Assembly: GCA_965279095.1 (NCBI GenBank)
Contig: CBDIHH010000007.1
Span: forward strand, 248,001 to 312,000
Direction of reading: 5' to 3'
Length of the DNA stretch: 64,000 nucleotides
Origin: CBDIHH01 sp965279095
GTDB lineage: Bacteria > Pseudomonadota > Alphaproteobacteria > Caulobacterales > Caulobacteraceae
Shown one piece after another: positions 15,018-22,956 of the stretch. Every line of letters begins with the position of its first letter. The stretch's first letter is position 1. The position numbers were made by a program, and so were the translations under genes. A model generated the notes under the pieces. It ran no database searches, was not told the origin of the DNA, and was given only the letters and a program-made list of their open reading frames with translations.

Positions 15018-16598
15018 CTACAGCCCCAGGGCCCCCGGGTTCATCAGGCCCTTCGGATCGACGGCGGCCTTCAGCGCCCTGATCACCGCCAGGGTCTCGG
15101 GCGCCAGCGCCGCGCCATAGGGATAGACACGGCCGATCTGGAAGTGACCGGCGCCGAACCGGCTGTAGAGATCGATGATGCCCAGGCGGATCTCCTCGAC
15201 GAGATCGGCCGCGGCCGGGTCCTCGGCATAGGTCGGCAGGGTCGCCAGATAGTCGGCCGGCACCGCCGCCCTGTGGTAGGCGGTGGGCGGGCCCGGCCAG
15301 TAGTGGGCGACCTCGTAGAGGAAGCCCGACGCGCCGACATTCGAGAACATGCCGCCGTGCCAAACGCCGAGCCGCTCCATGGGCTCGCGGCGCTCGGCGT
15401 AGAAGGCCATCAGGGCGTCGTGGAACGCCGCCACCTTCGAATGGGCCAGCACGCCGTGCAGCGGCGCCCATCGCTCTCCCTTCGGCCCGAGGGTGTTGAA
15501 CAGGGGCGCGAAGGGCATGCCGCGCACGACGGTGGGAATGGTGTTGGGGATCTCGGAGCCGGCGGCCATCAGCTGCCGCAGCCGGCCAAGCTTGGCCCTG
15601 GTCTCCACGTCGCTGACCCCCTCGACAATGAAGTGGACCATGAACTGGTTGTTCTTCAACGCCCGGGTCCCTGCCAACCCCATCTTGACCAGCTGCAGGA
15701 CGCCGGCGACGACATTGGGAGACGACGCCATCACCGCCTTGGCCATGCCGAACATCGCCCCGGCATTGCCCTGCTTGGCGATCTGACCCTGCGACAGGGC
15801 CGCGTCGATGGCGAAGTGCTCGTCCTCCAGCTGTTCCAGGGCCGCCTGGCGCATGGCGTCGGCCATGTCGGCGAGGGTGGCGAACCCGAAGGAGGCGGTG
15901 AGATGGGCGGGCTTGGCGCGCAGCAGCGGCAGGGTGATCCGCGCCTTGACGCCGAGGGCGCCGCAGTCCCCGGTGAACAGGCCGGCCAGATCGGGCCCAT
16001 AGAAGCGCAGGTGCGGGGTCGAGCCCCGGGCCTGCGTCCCGGTGGCGATCAGCTCCCCCGAGGCGAGGACAACCTCCAGCCCCTGCAGGGACTGGGCGCT
16101 GATGCCGTGCGCGCCGGAGCCGTGGCTGAGGGCGTTCTGGGACATGGATCCGCCGATGGTGGCGGCGAAGCCCGAGAAGGGGCCGAAGAAGGGCGTGCGC
16201 AGGCCGAGCGGATCGAGGGCGGCCTTGAGCTGGGCCCAGGTGACGCCAGCCTCGACGGTGACGTAGGCGTCGACCTGGTTGATCTCGACGATGCGGTTGA
16301 GCAGCCCCGTGTCGATGATCACGGAGCGGGGGGTGTTGGGCAGGTAGCCGTCGGTATAGGAGGCGCCGCCGCCGCGGGGGAACATGGCCAGGCCGGCGGC
16401 GGACGCCGCGCGCACCACCGCCTGAAGCGCCGCGACGCTATCCGGGCGCGCCACCGCCAGGGGCGTCTCCAGCCGCCGGTAGACGTCGGTGATGTAGGGC
16501 GCCATCGCCTCGCCGGTCAGCACGGCGCCGCCGCCCACGGCCGCCGTCAGGGCGGCGATCACGCCCGCGGGGGCGTCCGCCTCAACCGTTGCGCTCAT
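15018..16598 (-). CDS. FAD-binding oxidase/dehydrogenase (PCMH-type FAD domain)
   Basis: The 526-residue product has an N-terminal PCMH FAD-binding domain (residues ~30-235), with VARPDSVAALQAVVRAA, FPRGGGASYTDG, GVTWAQLKAAL and ATIGGSMSQNA, and a C-terminal substrate-binding cap ending in DPKGLMNPGALGL. The family includes glycolate, lactate and alkyl- or aryl-alcohol oxidases. The specific substrate cannot be read, and no vanillyl-alcohol-oxidase-type covalent histidine motif is evident. The SHGSGAHG stretch is plausible flavin-loop material. It is the last gene of the ABC-importer operon (96 bp after the permease), so its substrate may be what the importer carries. Confidence 0.87.
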   Translation of the reverse strand: MSATVEADAPAGVIAALTAAVGGGAVLTGEAMAPYITDVYRRLETPLAVARPDSVAALQAVVRAASAAGLAMFPRGGGASYTDGYLPNTPRSVIIDTGLLNRIVEINQVDAYVTVEAGVTWAQLKAALDPLGLRTPFFGPFSGFAATIGGSMSQNALSHGSGAHGISAQSLQGLEVVLASGELIATGTQARGSTPHLRFYGPDLAGLFTGDCGALGVKARITLPLLRAKPAHLTASFGFATLADMADAMRQAALEQLEDEHFAIDAALSQGQIAKQGNAGAMFGMAKAVMASSPNVVAGVLQLVKMGLAGTRALKNNQFMVHFIVEGVSDVETRAKLGRLRQLMAAGSEIPNTIPTVVRGMPFAPLFNTLGPKGERWAPLHGVLAHSKVAAFHDALMAFYAERREPMERLGVWHGGMFSNVGASGFLYEVAHYWPGPPTAYHRAAVPADYLATLPTYAEDPAAADLVEEIRLGIIDLYSRFGAGHFQIGRVYPYGAALAPETLAVIRALKAAVDPKGLMNPGALGL

Positions 16599-16694
16599 GA
16601 CCCAGTCCTCGTGACGAAAAACGGATATGGGCGTGGCCGCCGCCCCGCTGGCAAGGGCGCCAGGGGCGCGCCATCCAACTGTCGGACACCGCCG

Positions 16695-17684
16695 CTAGCC
16701 CAGGTCGGGCGCCTCGCGGCCGCGGGTCAGTTGCGAAACGGTCACCGCCAGGATCAGGGCGCCGCCGTTGAAGACATTGGTCACCCACAGGGGCACGCCC
16801 AGCATGGTCAGGCCGGTGATGCCGGTGGCCAGGAAATAGACCGCGACCACGGCCCCCAGGGGGTTGAAGCGGCCGGGCACGATGGTGGTGGCGCCGAGAT
16901 AGGCGGCGGCGAAGGCGGGCAGCAGGAAGCTCTGGCCCGAGGTCGGATCGGCGGAGCCGAGGGCGCCGGCGTACATCAGGCCGGCCGCCGCGGCGATGCC
17001 GCCCGAGGCGATCAGCGATCCGGCCCGCACCCGGCCGACCCCGACGCCGTTCAGCCGGGCCACCTCGCGGCCGCGGCCCACGAACAGCAGGCGGCGGCCC
17101 ACGGGGGTCAGCTCGAACACGTACCAGAGGGCCAGGGCGGCGATCAGCACATAGTAGAAGGCGAAGGGCACCCCCAGCAGCCGGCCGCCCACCACCACCT
17201 CCACCAGCCAGGGGGACACCCCGCCGATGGTCGAGGAATTGGTCATCCACTGCACCAGGCCGGTGAGCAGGGAGGTGGTGCCCAGGGTCACCACCAGGGA
17301 CGGGATGCGGAAGACCACGATGAAGAAGGCGTTGACCGCCCCCACCAGCAGGCCAGCGGCCAGGGCGATGGCCATCACGGCGCCGATGGGCAGGCCATGC
17401 AGAACATTGAGCACGCCGACGATGCAGGCGGACAGGGTCAGGGTGGCGCCCACCGACAGGTCGAAATCGCCGGCGGTGATGGGGATGATGATGGCCAGGG
17501 CCAGCAGGGCGCCGGGGGCATAGGACGCGAACATCACCGAGAAGTTGCCCCAGCTGAGGAAGGTCTGGGGCATGGCCACGCCGAAGCCGGCGATCAGGGC
17601 CAGCCAGACGCCGATCAGGGCGAAGCGCTCGGCCGGCCGCCGCCAGTCCAGGCGCCGCCGTTCGGGAAGGGTCTGCGTGGTCAA
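16695..17684 (-). CDS. ABC transporter permease, ribose/RbsC type
   Basis: The 329-residue hydrophobic protein has about ten predicted membrane segments and the BPD_transp_2 signature: ITAGDFDLSVGATLTLSA in the middle and AAAYLGATTIVPGRFNPLGA near the end. It forms the channel of a sugar-type (CUT2) importer. The start is TTG at 17684, overlapping the ATPase stop (TTGA), with GAGGA 6 bases upstream, so translation is coupled to the ATPase. Only one permease gene is present, which is normal for this class and implies a homodimer. Substrate not readable. Confidence 0.92.
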   Translation of the reverse strand: MTTQTLPERRRLDWRRPAERFALIGVWLALIAGFGVAMPQTFLSWGNFSVMFASYAPGALLALAIIIPITAGDFDLSVGATLTLSACIVGVLNVLHGLPIGAVMAIALAAGLLVGAVNAFFIVVFRIPSLVVTLGTTSLLTGLVQWMTNSSTIGGVSPWLVEVVVGGRLLGVPFAFYYVLIAALALWYVFELTPVGRRLLFVGRGREVARLNGVGVGRVRAGSLIASGGIAAAAGLMYAGALGSADPTSGQSFLLPAFAAAYLGATTIVPGRFNPLGAVVAVYFLATGITGLTMLGVPLWVTNVFNGGALILAVTVSQLTRGREAPDLG

Positions 17685-19285
17685 GGGCGGTCCTCGTCGA
17701 TCTGGGGCGCCAGCGCAGCCGCCTCGCCCCGGGCGCTGGCGTAGCAGGCCTCGGCGATCCCGTCCTTGGTCAGCTGGCCGCCGTCGAGGGTGGCGGTGAT
17801 GCGCCCGCGCGAGAAGACCAGAACCCGGTCGCAGATCTCGGCCAGTTGCTCATAGTCGGAGGAGGCGCAGATCACCGCCACGCCCTGGGCGGCGGCGGCC
17901 CGGATGGCGGCGAAGATCTGCTCGCGGGCGCCGACATCGACGCCCTGGGTCGGCTCGTCGAGCAGCAGCAGGCTGGGGTCGCGGCTCATCCAGCGGGCGA
18001 TCAACACCTTCTGGGCGTTGCCCCCCGACAGGGACGAGAGGGTCGCGTGGGGATCGTTGGGGCGCACGTCGAAGGTCTGGCCCAGCTCCCGCGCCTCGCG
18101 GATCATGGCCCCGCGATTCAGCGCCTTGCGGCCGAAGAACCGGTCGAGGCTGGGCAGGAACAGGTTGTCGACCATGGGCAGGGATTCCACCGCGCTGGCG
18201 CCGGGGCGGTCGGCGGGCAGCAGGCCCATGCCCCGGGCGATGCTGACCGCGGGGGAGGCGCCCTCCAGCGCGATGTCGCGGGTCTCGCCCAGGTCCATCC
18301 GGCCCGCGGCCGCCGGTCGGGCGCCGAAGACCAGGTAGGGGATTTCCTCGTAGCCCGAGCCGAGCAGGCCGGTGAGGCCGACCACCTCGCCGCGGCCGAC
18401 CTGAAGGGACACATCGCGCACCGCGCGGCCGCTGACGCCGGCCAACCGGAGATACGGGGCATGGGTGGTCGCCGTCTGGCTGCGGGCGACGACCCCGGCG
18501 CGGGCCACCCGGCGACCGACGATGGCCTCGATCACCTCGGCGTCCGTGGTCTGCGCGGTGACCAGGTCGGCGGCGACCACCCCGTCGCGCAGCACGGTGA
18601 TGTGGTCGGTGATCTCCATGACCTCGTCCACGTCATGGGAGATGAAGATCACGCCCGAGCCCTGCGCCGCCCCCTGGCGGACCAGGGCGAACAGCTTGGC
18701 CACGCCTTCGCGGGGCAGAAAGGGCGTGGGTTCGTCGAGCACCAGCACCCCAGCGTGGCCGTGGTCCTCGCGGGCGGCGCGCAAGGCCTCGAAGGCCCGC
18801 ACGATGGCCAGCAGGGCGCGCTCCACCGGCGACAGTTCGTCCACCCGATGACGCAGGTCCAGGGCCACCCCGAAGCGGTCCAGGGCCCCCTGCCCCTCCG
18901 CCCGCTTGCGCCCCCAGTTCACCGCCCCGAACCGGCCCTCGACCAGATCGCCGATGACCAGGTTCTCGAGAACCGTCAGCGACGGGATCAGGCCGAGGTT
19001 CTGGTGGACGAAACTGAGCCCGTGCCGGCGAAAGGCGCCGGCTGCGAGCGGCAGGGGCACGGCCTGGCCGTTGAGCAGCAGCTCGGCGCCCGGGTCGGGC
19101 GGATGGAAGCCGGCCAGGACCTTGACCAGGGTCGACTTGCCCGACCCGTTCTTGCCCAGCAGGCCGCGCACCTCCCCCGGCCCCACCGACAGGGCGACCC
19201 GGTCCAGCACCCGCGTCCCGCCGAAGGTCTTGGACAGGTTGCGCAGGCTGAGGATGGGCGCGGGCCCGGTCAGGGCAGCATCCAC
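17681..19285 (-). CDS. CUT2-type ABC importer ATP-binding protein (RbsA/MglA-like, two NBDs)
   Basis: The 534-residue product carries two ATPase domains. The first has Walker A LLGKNGSGKSTL and VLVLDEP as Walker B, with a non-canonical signature (LSPVERALL), as usual for RbsA-like first domains. The second has a degenerate Walker A (GLTGLLGSGYEE, no GKS/T) but an intact LSGGNAQKVLIARWM signature. That asymmetry is standard in this family. GTG 19285 is chosen as start because homology begins there (PILSLRNLSKTFGG); it overlaps the end of the binding-protein gene by 16 bases, and no strong ribosome binding site is visible. Confidence 0.9.
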   Translation of the reverse strand: MDAALTGPAPILSLRNLSKTFGGTRVLDRVALSVGPGEVRGLLGKNGSGKSTLVKVLAGFHPPDPGAELLLNGQAVPLPLAAGAFRRHGLSFVHQNLGLIPSLTVLENLVIGDLVEGRFGAVNWGRKRAEGQGALDRFGVALDLRHRVDELSPVERALLAIVRAFEALRAAREDHGHAGVLVLDEPTPFLPREGVAKLFALVRQGAAQGSGVIFISHDVDEVMEITDHITVLRDGVVAADLVTAQTTDAEVIEAIVGRRVARAGVVARSQTATTHAPYLRLAGVSGRAVRDVSLQVGRGEVVGLTGLLGSGYEEIPYLVFGARPAAAGRMDLGETRDIALEGASPAVSIARGMGLLPADRPGASAVESLPMVDNLFLPSLDRFFGRKALNRGAMIREARELGQTFDVRPNDPHATLSSLSGGNAQKVLIARWMSRDPSLLLLDEPTQGVDVGAREQIFAAIRAAAAQGVAVICASSDYEQLAEICDRVLVFSRGRITATLDGGQLTKDGIAEACYASARGEAAALAPQIDEDRP

Positions 19286-20424
19286 AGTTTGCGGAAGCCG
19301 GTGATGTAGGCGTCGCCATAGCCCTTGGCGTAGTCGGCCGGCTCGCCGGCCTCGGCGACGTTGGACTTGTCGAAGATGTAGAAGGGCACGTTGAGCGCCT
19401 TGGGCGACGGCAGGCCGCACAGGTCGCGGACATGGCCGTCCACGGTGGCGTAGGCGATCCAGTCAACACTCTCGCCGATATCCATCTCGACATTGCCGCG
19501 CCGCACCTCGTCCAGGACGAAGGGGGTGCCGTTGAAGGTGGCGATCTTCACCTTGCCCTGCTTGCCGGTGAGCTTGATGGCCGGCAGCACGAACTGGGTC
19601 ATGCTGTCATAGATGGGGATGATGAAGTTGATCTCGCCGTCGGCCAGCAGGGCCGTCTGCACCGAGGGCTGGATCTTGGTGGCCCATTCGGTGACGCCGA
19701 CATTGACCTCCTTGGAGACCTTGCACTGCGGGCAGTTGGCGGCCAGCTCGTCCTTAAAGCCCTTGACCAGGGGGCCGGTGGGCGGGACCTCGTCCGAGAC
19801 GATGAGGATGATGTTGGCCTTGCCGCCGCTGCTCACCGTCGCCCAGTCCGCCAGGATCTTGCCGGCGGTGGCGAAGCTGACGGTGAGGTTGCTGGACAGC
19901 AGCGGGTTCTGCGCCTGCGAAGGATCATAGAAGTGCGAGGTCATGACCTTGACCCCCGCCGCCTGGGCCGCCTTGATCTGGGGCTCGATGGTGTTGGGAT
20001 CGATGCCGGACGGCAGGTCCACCGCGTCGGCCTTGGTGCGGATCGCGCTCTCGACCCCCTGAACCCACTGGCTGGGCTGGCCCTGGTTCTGCCATTCGGT
20101 CCATTTGACGCCGAGGGGCTCGGCGGCGATGGCCGAGCGGTCGATGATCCCCTTCACGAAGGGATTGGCGCTGGTGTTGGGAATGGCGACCACCGACTTG
20201 CCCTTGGCGCAGGCGCGGGCGTCGAAGGCCTCGCCCGGCGGGACGAAGGCCGGCTTGGCCTTGTACTGGTCGATGACCGCCTGGGCCCGGGCGAGGCCGG
20301 CGGAGTCTCCGGCGGGGCCGGCGGCGGCCGTCTTCTCGGCCTTCTCGCCGCAGGCCCCGACCGACAGGGCCAGGGCCAGGGCGGCGAGGCCAGCGGCCGT
20401 CTTGCCGAAGAGGTGCGCGCGCAT
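19270..20424 (-). CDS. Periplasmic substrate-binding lipoprotein of the ABC importer
   Basis: The 384-residue product begins with a positively charged, hydrophobic leader and a lipobox (LSVGAC, lipidated C25), followed by a type-1 periplasmic binding fold: VVAIPNTSANPFVKGIIDRS, then GIDPNTIEPQIKAAQAAGVKV and GEINFIIPIYDSM. These are the hallmarks of ribose-type binding proteins. Ligand identity is unknown; the sequence is divergent from RbsB. It follows the VOC gene by 17 bases and overlaps the ATPase gene, so expression is operonic. Another type-1 binding protein fragment lies at the right end of the window and is not part of this system. Confidence 0.9.
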   Translation of the reverse strand: MRAHLFGKTAAGLAALALALSVGACGEKAEKTAAAGPAGDSAGLARAQAVIDQYKAKPAFVPPGEAFDARACAKGKSVVAIPNTSANPFVKGIIDRSAIAAEPLGVKWTEWQNQGQPSQWVQGVESAIRTKADAVDLPSGIDPNTIEPQIKAAQAAGVKVMTSHFYDPSQAQNPLLSSNLTVSFATAGKILADWATVSSGGKANIILIVSDEVPPTGPLVKGFKDELAANCPQCKVSKEVNVGVTEWATKIQPSVQTALLADGEINFIIPIYDSMTQFVLPAIKLTGKQGKVKIATFNGTPFVLDEVRRGNVEMDIGESVDWIAYATVDGHVRDLCGLPSPKALNVPFYIFDKSNVAEAGEPADYAKGYGDAYITGFRKLWMLP

Positions 20425-20441
20425 GGAAGGCTCCTGCTGGA

Positions 20442-20951
20442 TCAGTTCATTGGCATGAAGGCCACGTCGGGCGCCGTCCGATTCTGCTGCGCCGGATCCG
20501 CCTCTATCAGATTGATCAACACCCCGTCGGGATCACGCAAGCATGTTTCGAGCTGTTCGAGGTGGCCGAGGCGGAAAAGGACCGGCGGCGGCGACCAGGT
20601 GGCCCCCAGCGCGCGCAACGCGGTCAGGGCCGCCTTCATATCGGCGACATAGAAGACCAGGGCGACCTCGCCGATTCGGGGGGCGCCGCTGGGCGAGGCG
20701 GGCAGCGGCTCGGGCTGGGGCGCGCTCAGCTCGAACAGGCCGACCATGCCGAAGTTGGGCGATCCCGGTTGCTTGAGGATGCGCGCGCGCAGCCGGCTGC
20801 CGGGGTCCACCGCCAGCACCGCCGGCGAGGAGGGGTCGTCGATACGCCCCTCGAAATAGACCTCGGTCAGGCCCAGGGCATTGTAGAAGCGCGTCGAGCG
20901 CTCGACATCGGCGACGAACAGCGCGCCGCGCACCAGCGATGAAGCCTGCAT
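20442..20951 (-). CDS. VOC-family protein, first gene of the ABC-importer operon
   Basis: The 169-residue product is a two-module VOC protein: LVRGALFVADVERSTRFYNA at the start and EVALVFYVADMKAALTALRA in the second half, ending DPDGVLINLIEAD. Such proteins include extradiol-type dioxygenases, epimerases and glyoxalases. The terminal acidic residues fit a metal site, but the set of ligands is incomplete by eye. It is separated from the binding protein by only 17 bases and reads in the same direction, so its role is probably linked to metabolism of the imported compound. Confidence 0.82.
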   Translation of the reverse strand: MQASSLVRGALFVADVERSTRFYNALGLTEVYFEGRIDDPSSPAVLAVDPGSRLRARILKQPGSPNFGMVGLFELSAPQPEPLPASPSGAPRIGEVALVFYVADMKAALTALRALGATWSPPPVLFRLGHLEQLETCLRDPDGVLINLIEADPAQQNRTAPDVAFMPMN

Positions 20952-21027
20952 GTCAAACCCTTAGAGCCGGACGCCCCTTCGGAACGGACGGCGATGAGGA
21001 ACCAGGGGCGGGCCTGGCCGCGCCCGG

Positions 21028-21396
21028 TCAGCCCTCGGCGACCTCTTCGATCACCGAGCGGAAGCGCTCGCTGGTGTCGGCCTGGGCGGCCTCGGCGGCG
21101 TCTTTGCGCAGCAGGTAGAACAGCCGCCCGAGGAAGTCCTGACGGCGCGCCTCGCGCTCCTCCAGGGCCGCCTGGTCGAGCTCCAGGGTCTCGATGTCGG
21201 CGGCCAGGTCGACGCCGCGCTTGGCCGAGGCCCGCTCGATCAGGTCCAGCCGGTCGCGCACGACACTGAGCTCATTGGCCAGGACCATGATCATCGACAT
21301 CGCCTGGTCCATGCCCGGCGCTTCGTAGAACTGCGGGCGCTTGCCCTTGGCGTCCCGGATGACGTGGGGCCGCTCGGCGGTGGTCTGGGCGGTCAT
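21028..21396 (-). CDS. Small helical protein, module partner of the methyltransferase (family with 41614-41970)
   Basis: The 122-residue product is predicted almost entirely alpha-helical and charged, with coiled-coil character from about residue 28 to 100. It is clearly homologous to the 118-residue protein at 41614-41970. Both share the pattern (D/E)Q(A/V)(M/L)...L(A/V)xEL(S/A)V..DR(L/I)D.(I/L)ERA, then a GV(D/S)L segment and LD.AA...RE. I recognise no named family and see no catalytic motif. It lies 10 bases downstream of the methyltransferase gene, so it is its cotranscribed partner, possibly a regulatory or scaffolding subunit (inference). Confidence 0.75.
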   Translation of the reverse strand: MTAQTTAERPHVIRDAKGKRPQFYEAPGMDQAMSMIMVLANELSVVRDRLDLIERASAKRGVDLAADIETLELDQAALEEREARRQDFLGRLFYLLRKDAAEAAQADTSERFRSVIEEVAEG

Positions 21397-21406
21397 GGCG
21401 GGCTCC

Positions 21407-22633
21407 TCAGGCGGGCTTCTTGGCGATCAGGACTTCCCAGCCGCCGCCGGGCGCGTATTCGCCGGCGGTGAACTCACGGTCGGCCACCGCCGTGGCGGCG
21501 TCGTCGCTGTAACCGGCGGCGGCGCCCGCGGCGAATTCCATCACCGCCATCGGCGCCGTGTCGAACCTGATGTCCTCGGCCGCGAAGCCAGCCTTCCTGG
21601 CCAGCTCCACCTGGTCGGTGTCGCGCATGGCGCCCCAGAAGGGCTCGTTGTTGTACCAGGTCTCGTTGTCGAGGATGAACTGGGTGAAGGGGTCCATCAG
21701 GTCGAAGGGCGGCAGGTCGGCGTGGATCATGTAGCCGCCGGGGGCGAGCAGGCGGTGGCACTCCTTGAAGATGCGCGGCATCGCCTTGCCGGAGGTCTCG
21801 TGCAGCAGGATGTGGCTGACGATCAGGTCGAAATGGCCGTCCGGGAAGCTGGTGTGCTCGGCGTTCATCTGGGCGAAGTTGACTTCCTGCCCGAGGCCCG
21901 CGGCGCGGGCGTGGGCGTAGCGGACGCAGGGCGCGGCCACGTCGATGCCCCACACCTCGGCGTCGGGGAACATCTCCTTGAACGGCAGGGTCGAGTGACC
22001 CACCGTGCAGCCCATGTCGAGAATCCGCTTGGGCTTGAAGTCCCCCAGCCGGCGCTTGATGTAGTTGCAGACCGAGCGGCCCATGTCGTCGTTGAACGGG
22101 CCCATATAGCCCATGGCGTAGAGGTAGACGCCGCGGTCGTAGAGGGCGCCGGCGGCGATGTCCTGGCTGGTCACCTCAGACGCATAGCCCCCCGGCATGC
22201 AGTGGATGTCCAGGGCGGTGACATAGCGCGGGGTCTCGAAGCCCTCGGGAATGTCGAGCTTGGCGGTCGCCTGGGCGGACAGGGCGCGGGCCTGGTCGAG
22301 CAGATCCGGCAGCTGGCGCTCGACGGTGACATTGACCGACTCCCACAGCAGTTCCTGGGCGATCCGGTTGGTGGAGGCGTAGTGTTGGAAATACAGGTCC
22401 TTGACCATGCCCTTGCGGATGTCCTGGCGATCCTTGGGCGGGCGGCCGTGCTCGGCCTCGAAGGCCTTGGACACCCGCGCCGAGAAGACCGGCCCCAGGC
22501 CCGCCAGGAGCGGCCCCTGGACGAAGCCCTTCAAGCTCTTGGTGAACTCCTGACGCGACGCCTCGTCGGCATTGGCCGCCGGCAGCACCGGGTGGACAAG
22601 CTGTTGAAAGGTATTGAGCATCTGCGCGGACAT
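21407..22633 (-). CDS. Class I SAM-methyltransferase (family of three in this window)
   Basis: The 408-residue product starts at ATG 22633 after CGAGGGG; an upstream in-frame extension to 22936 runs into the promoter region and is rejected. Residues ~1-190 are an uncharacterised helical domain containing ALDIHCMPGGY and DIAAGALYD. The Rossmann domain follows, with intact motif I (ILDMGCTVGHS), GIDVAAPCVRYAHARA, NAEHTSFPDGHFDLIVSH and LLAPGGYMIHADLPP. The C terminus has YNNEPFWG. The paralogues at 4279 and 40490 share both domains. The substrate is unknown. The partner small protein is downstream and a TonB receptor is divergent upstream. Confidence 0.9.
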   Translation of the reverse strand: MSAQMLNTFQQLVHPVLPAANADEASRQEFTKSLKGFVQGPLLAGLGPVFSARVSKAFEAEHGRPPKDRQDIRKGMVKDLYFQHYASTNRIAQELLWESVNVTVERQLPDLLDQARALSAQATAKLDIPEGFETPRYVTALDIHCMPGGYASEVTSQDIAAGALYDRGVYLYAMGYMGPFNDDMGRSVCNYIKRRLGDFKPKRILDMGCTVGHSTLPFKEMFPDAEVWGIDVAAPCVRYAHARAAGLGQEVNFAQMNAEHTSFPDGHFDLIVSHILLHETSGKAMPRIFKECHRLLAPGGYMIHADLPPFDLMDPFTQFILDNETWYNNEPFWGAMRDTDQVELARKAGFAAEDIRFDTAPMAVMEFAAGAAAGYSDDAATAVADREFTAGEYAPGGGWEVLIAKKPA

Positions 22634-22956
22634 GGCGGTCGGCCCCTCGGAGCGTAGGACGAATTTCCGGCGCGAACACAAACATGGGCGCCCTGGCCCC
22701 ACCAGGGGCCTGGGCCGAAGGTATCCGCTACGCGGAGGGGGACGCAAACCGGATCTTTCGGCCCCGATGTCCGCCTTACGGACGCAGCGGACGAATTTCG
22801 GCGAAAAGTGTCCTTTGTGTGTCCCCGTCCCGTCAACTCTGTGTCCCAATTCAACCTGATCTGAACCGATACTCGGGGATGTCGCGCGAATGCGCATGGA
22901 GGCCGAAGAGCCTTTCGGCCGACAGGCGCCAATCAATGTTCAGCGGGGGGTTAGTC
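22634..22956. promoter_or_regulatory. Divergent promoter region between methyltransferase and TonB receptor genes
   Basis: This 323-bp region must hold both promoters. It contains a small hairpin, GTCCG-CCTTA-CGGAC (about 22769-22783), and three direct repeats of GTGTCC at 22808, 22819 and 22841, spaced 11 and 22 bases, i.e. one and two helical turns. No clear sigma-70 hexamers were identified. The TonB receptor leader (22860-22956) is relatively long and ends in a G-rich ribosome binding site. Confidence 0.45.

Noticed and set aside
15144..17744. Long plus-strand frame opposite the FAD oxidase and permease
   Set aside because: Antisense shadow: no domain motif, composition dominated by Gly, Arg and Ala, and it crosses two real genes.
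19270..19420. Extended N terminus of the ABC ATPase up to 19420
   Set aside because: The extra 45 codons are read from the binding-protein gene in another frame and lack homology; GTG 19285 fits the domain start.
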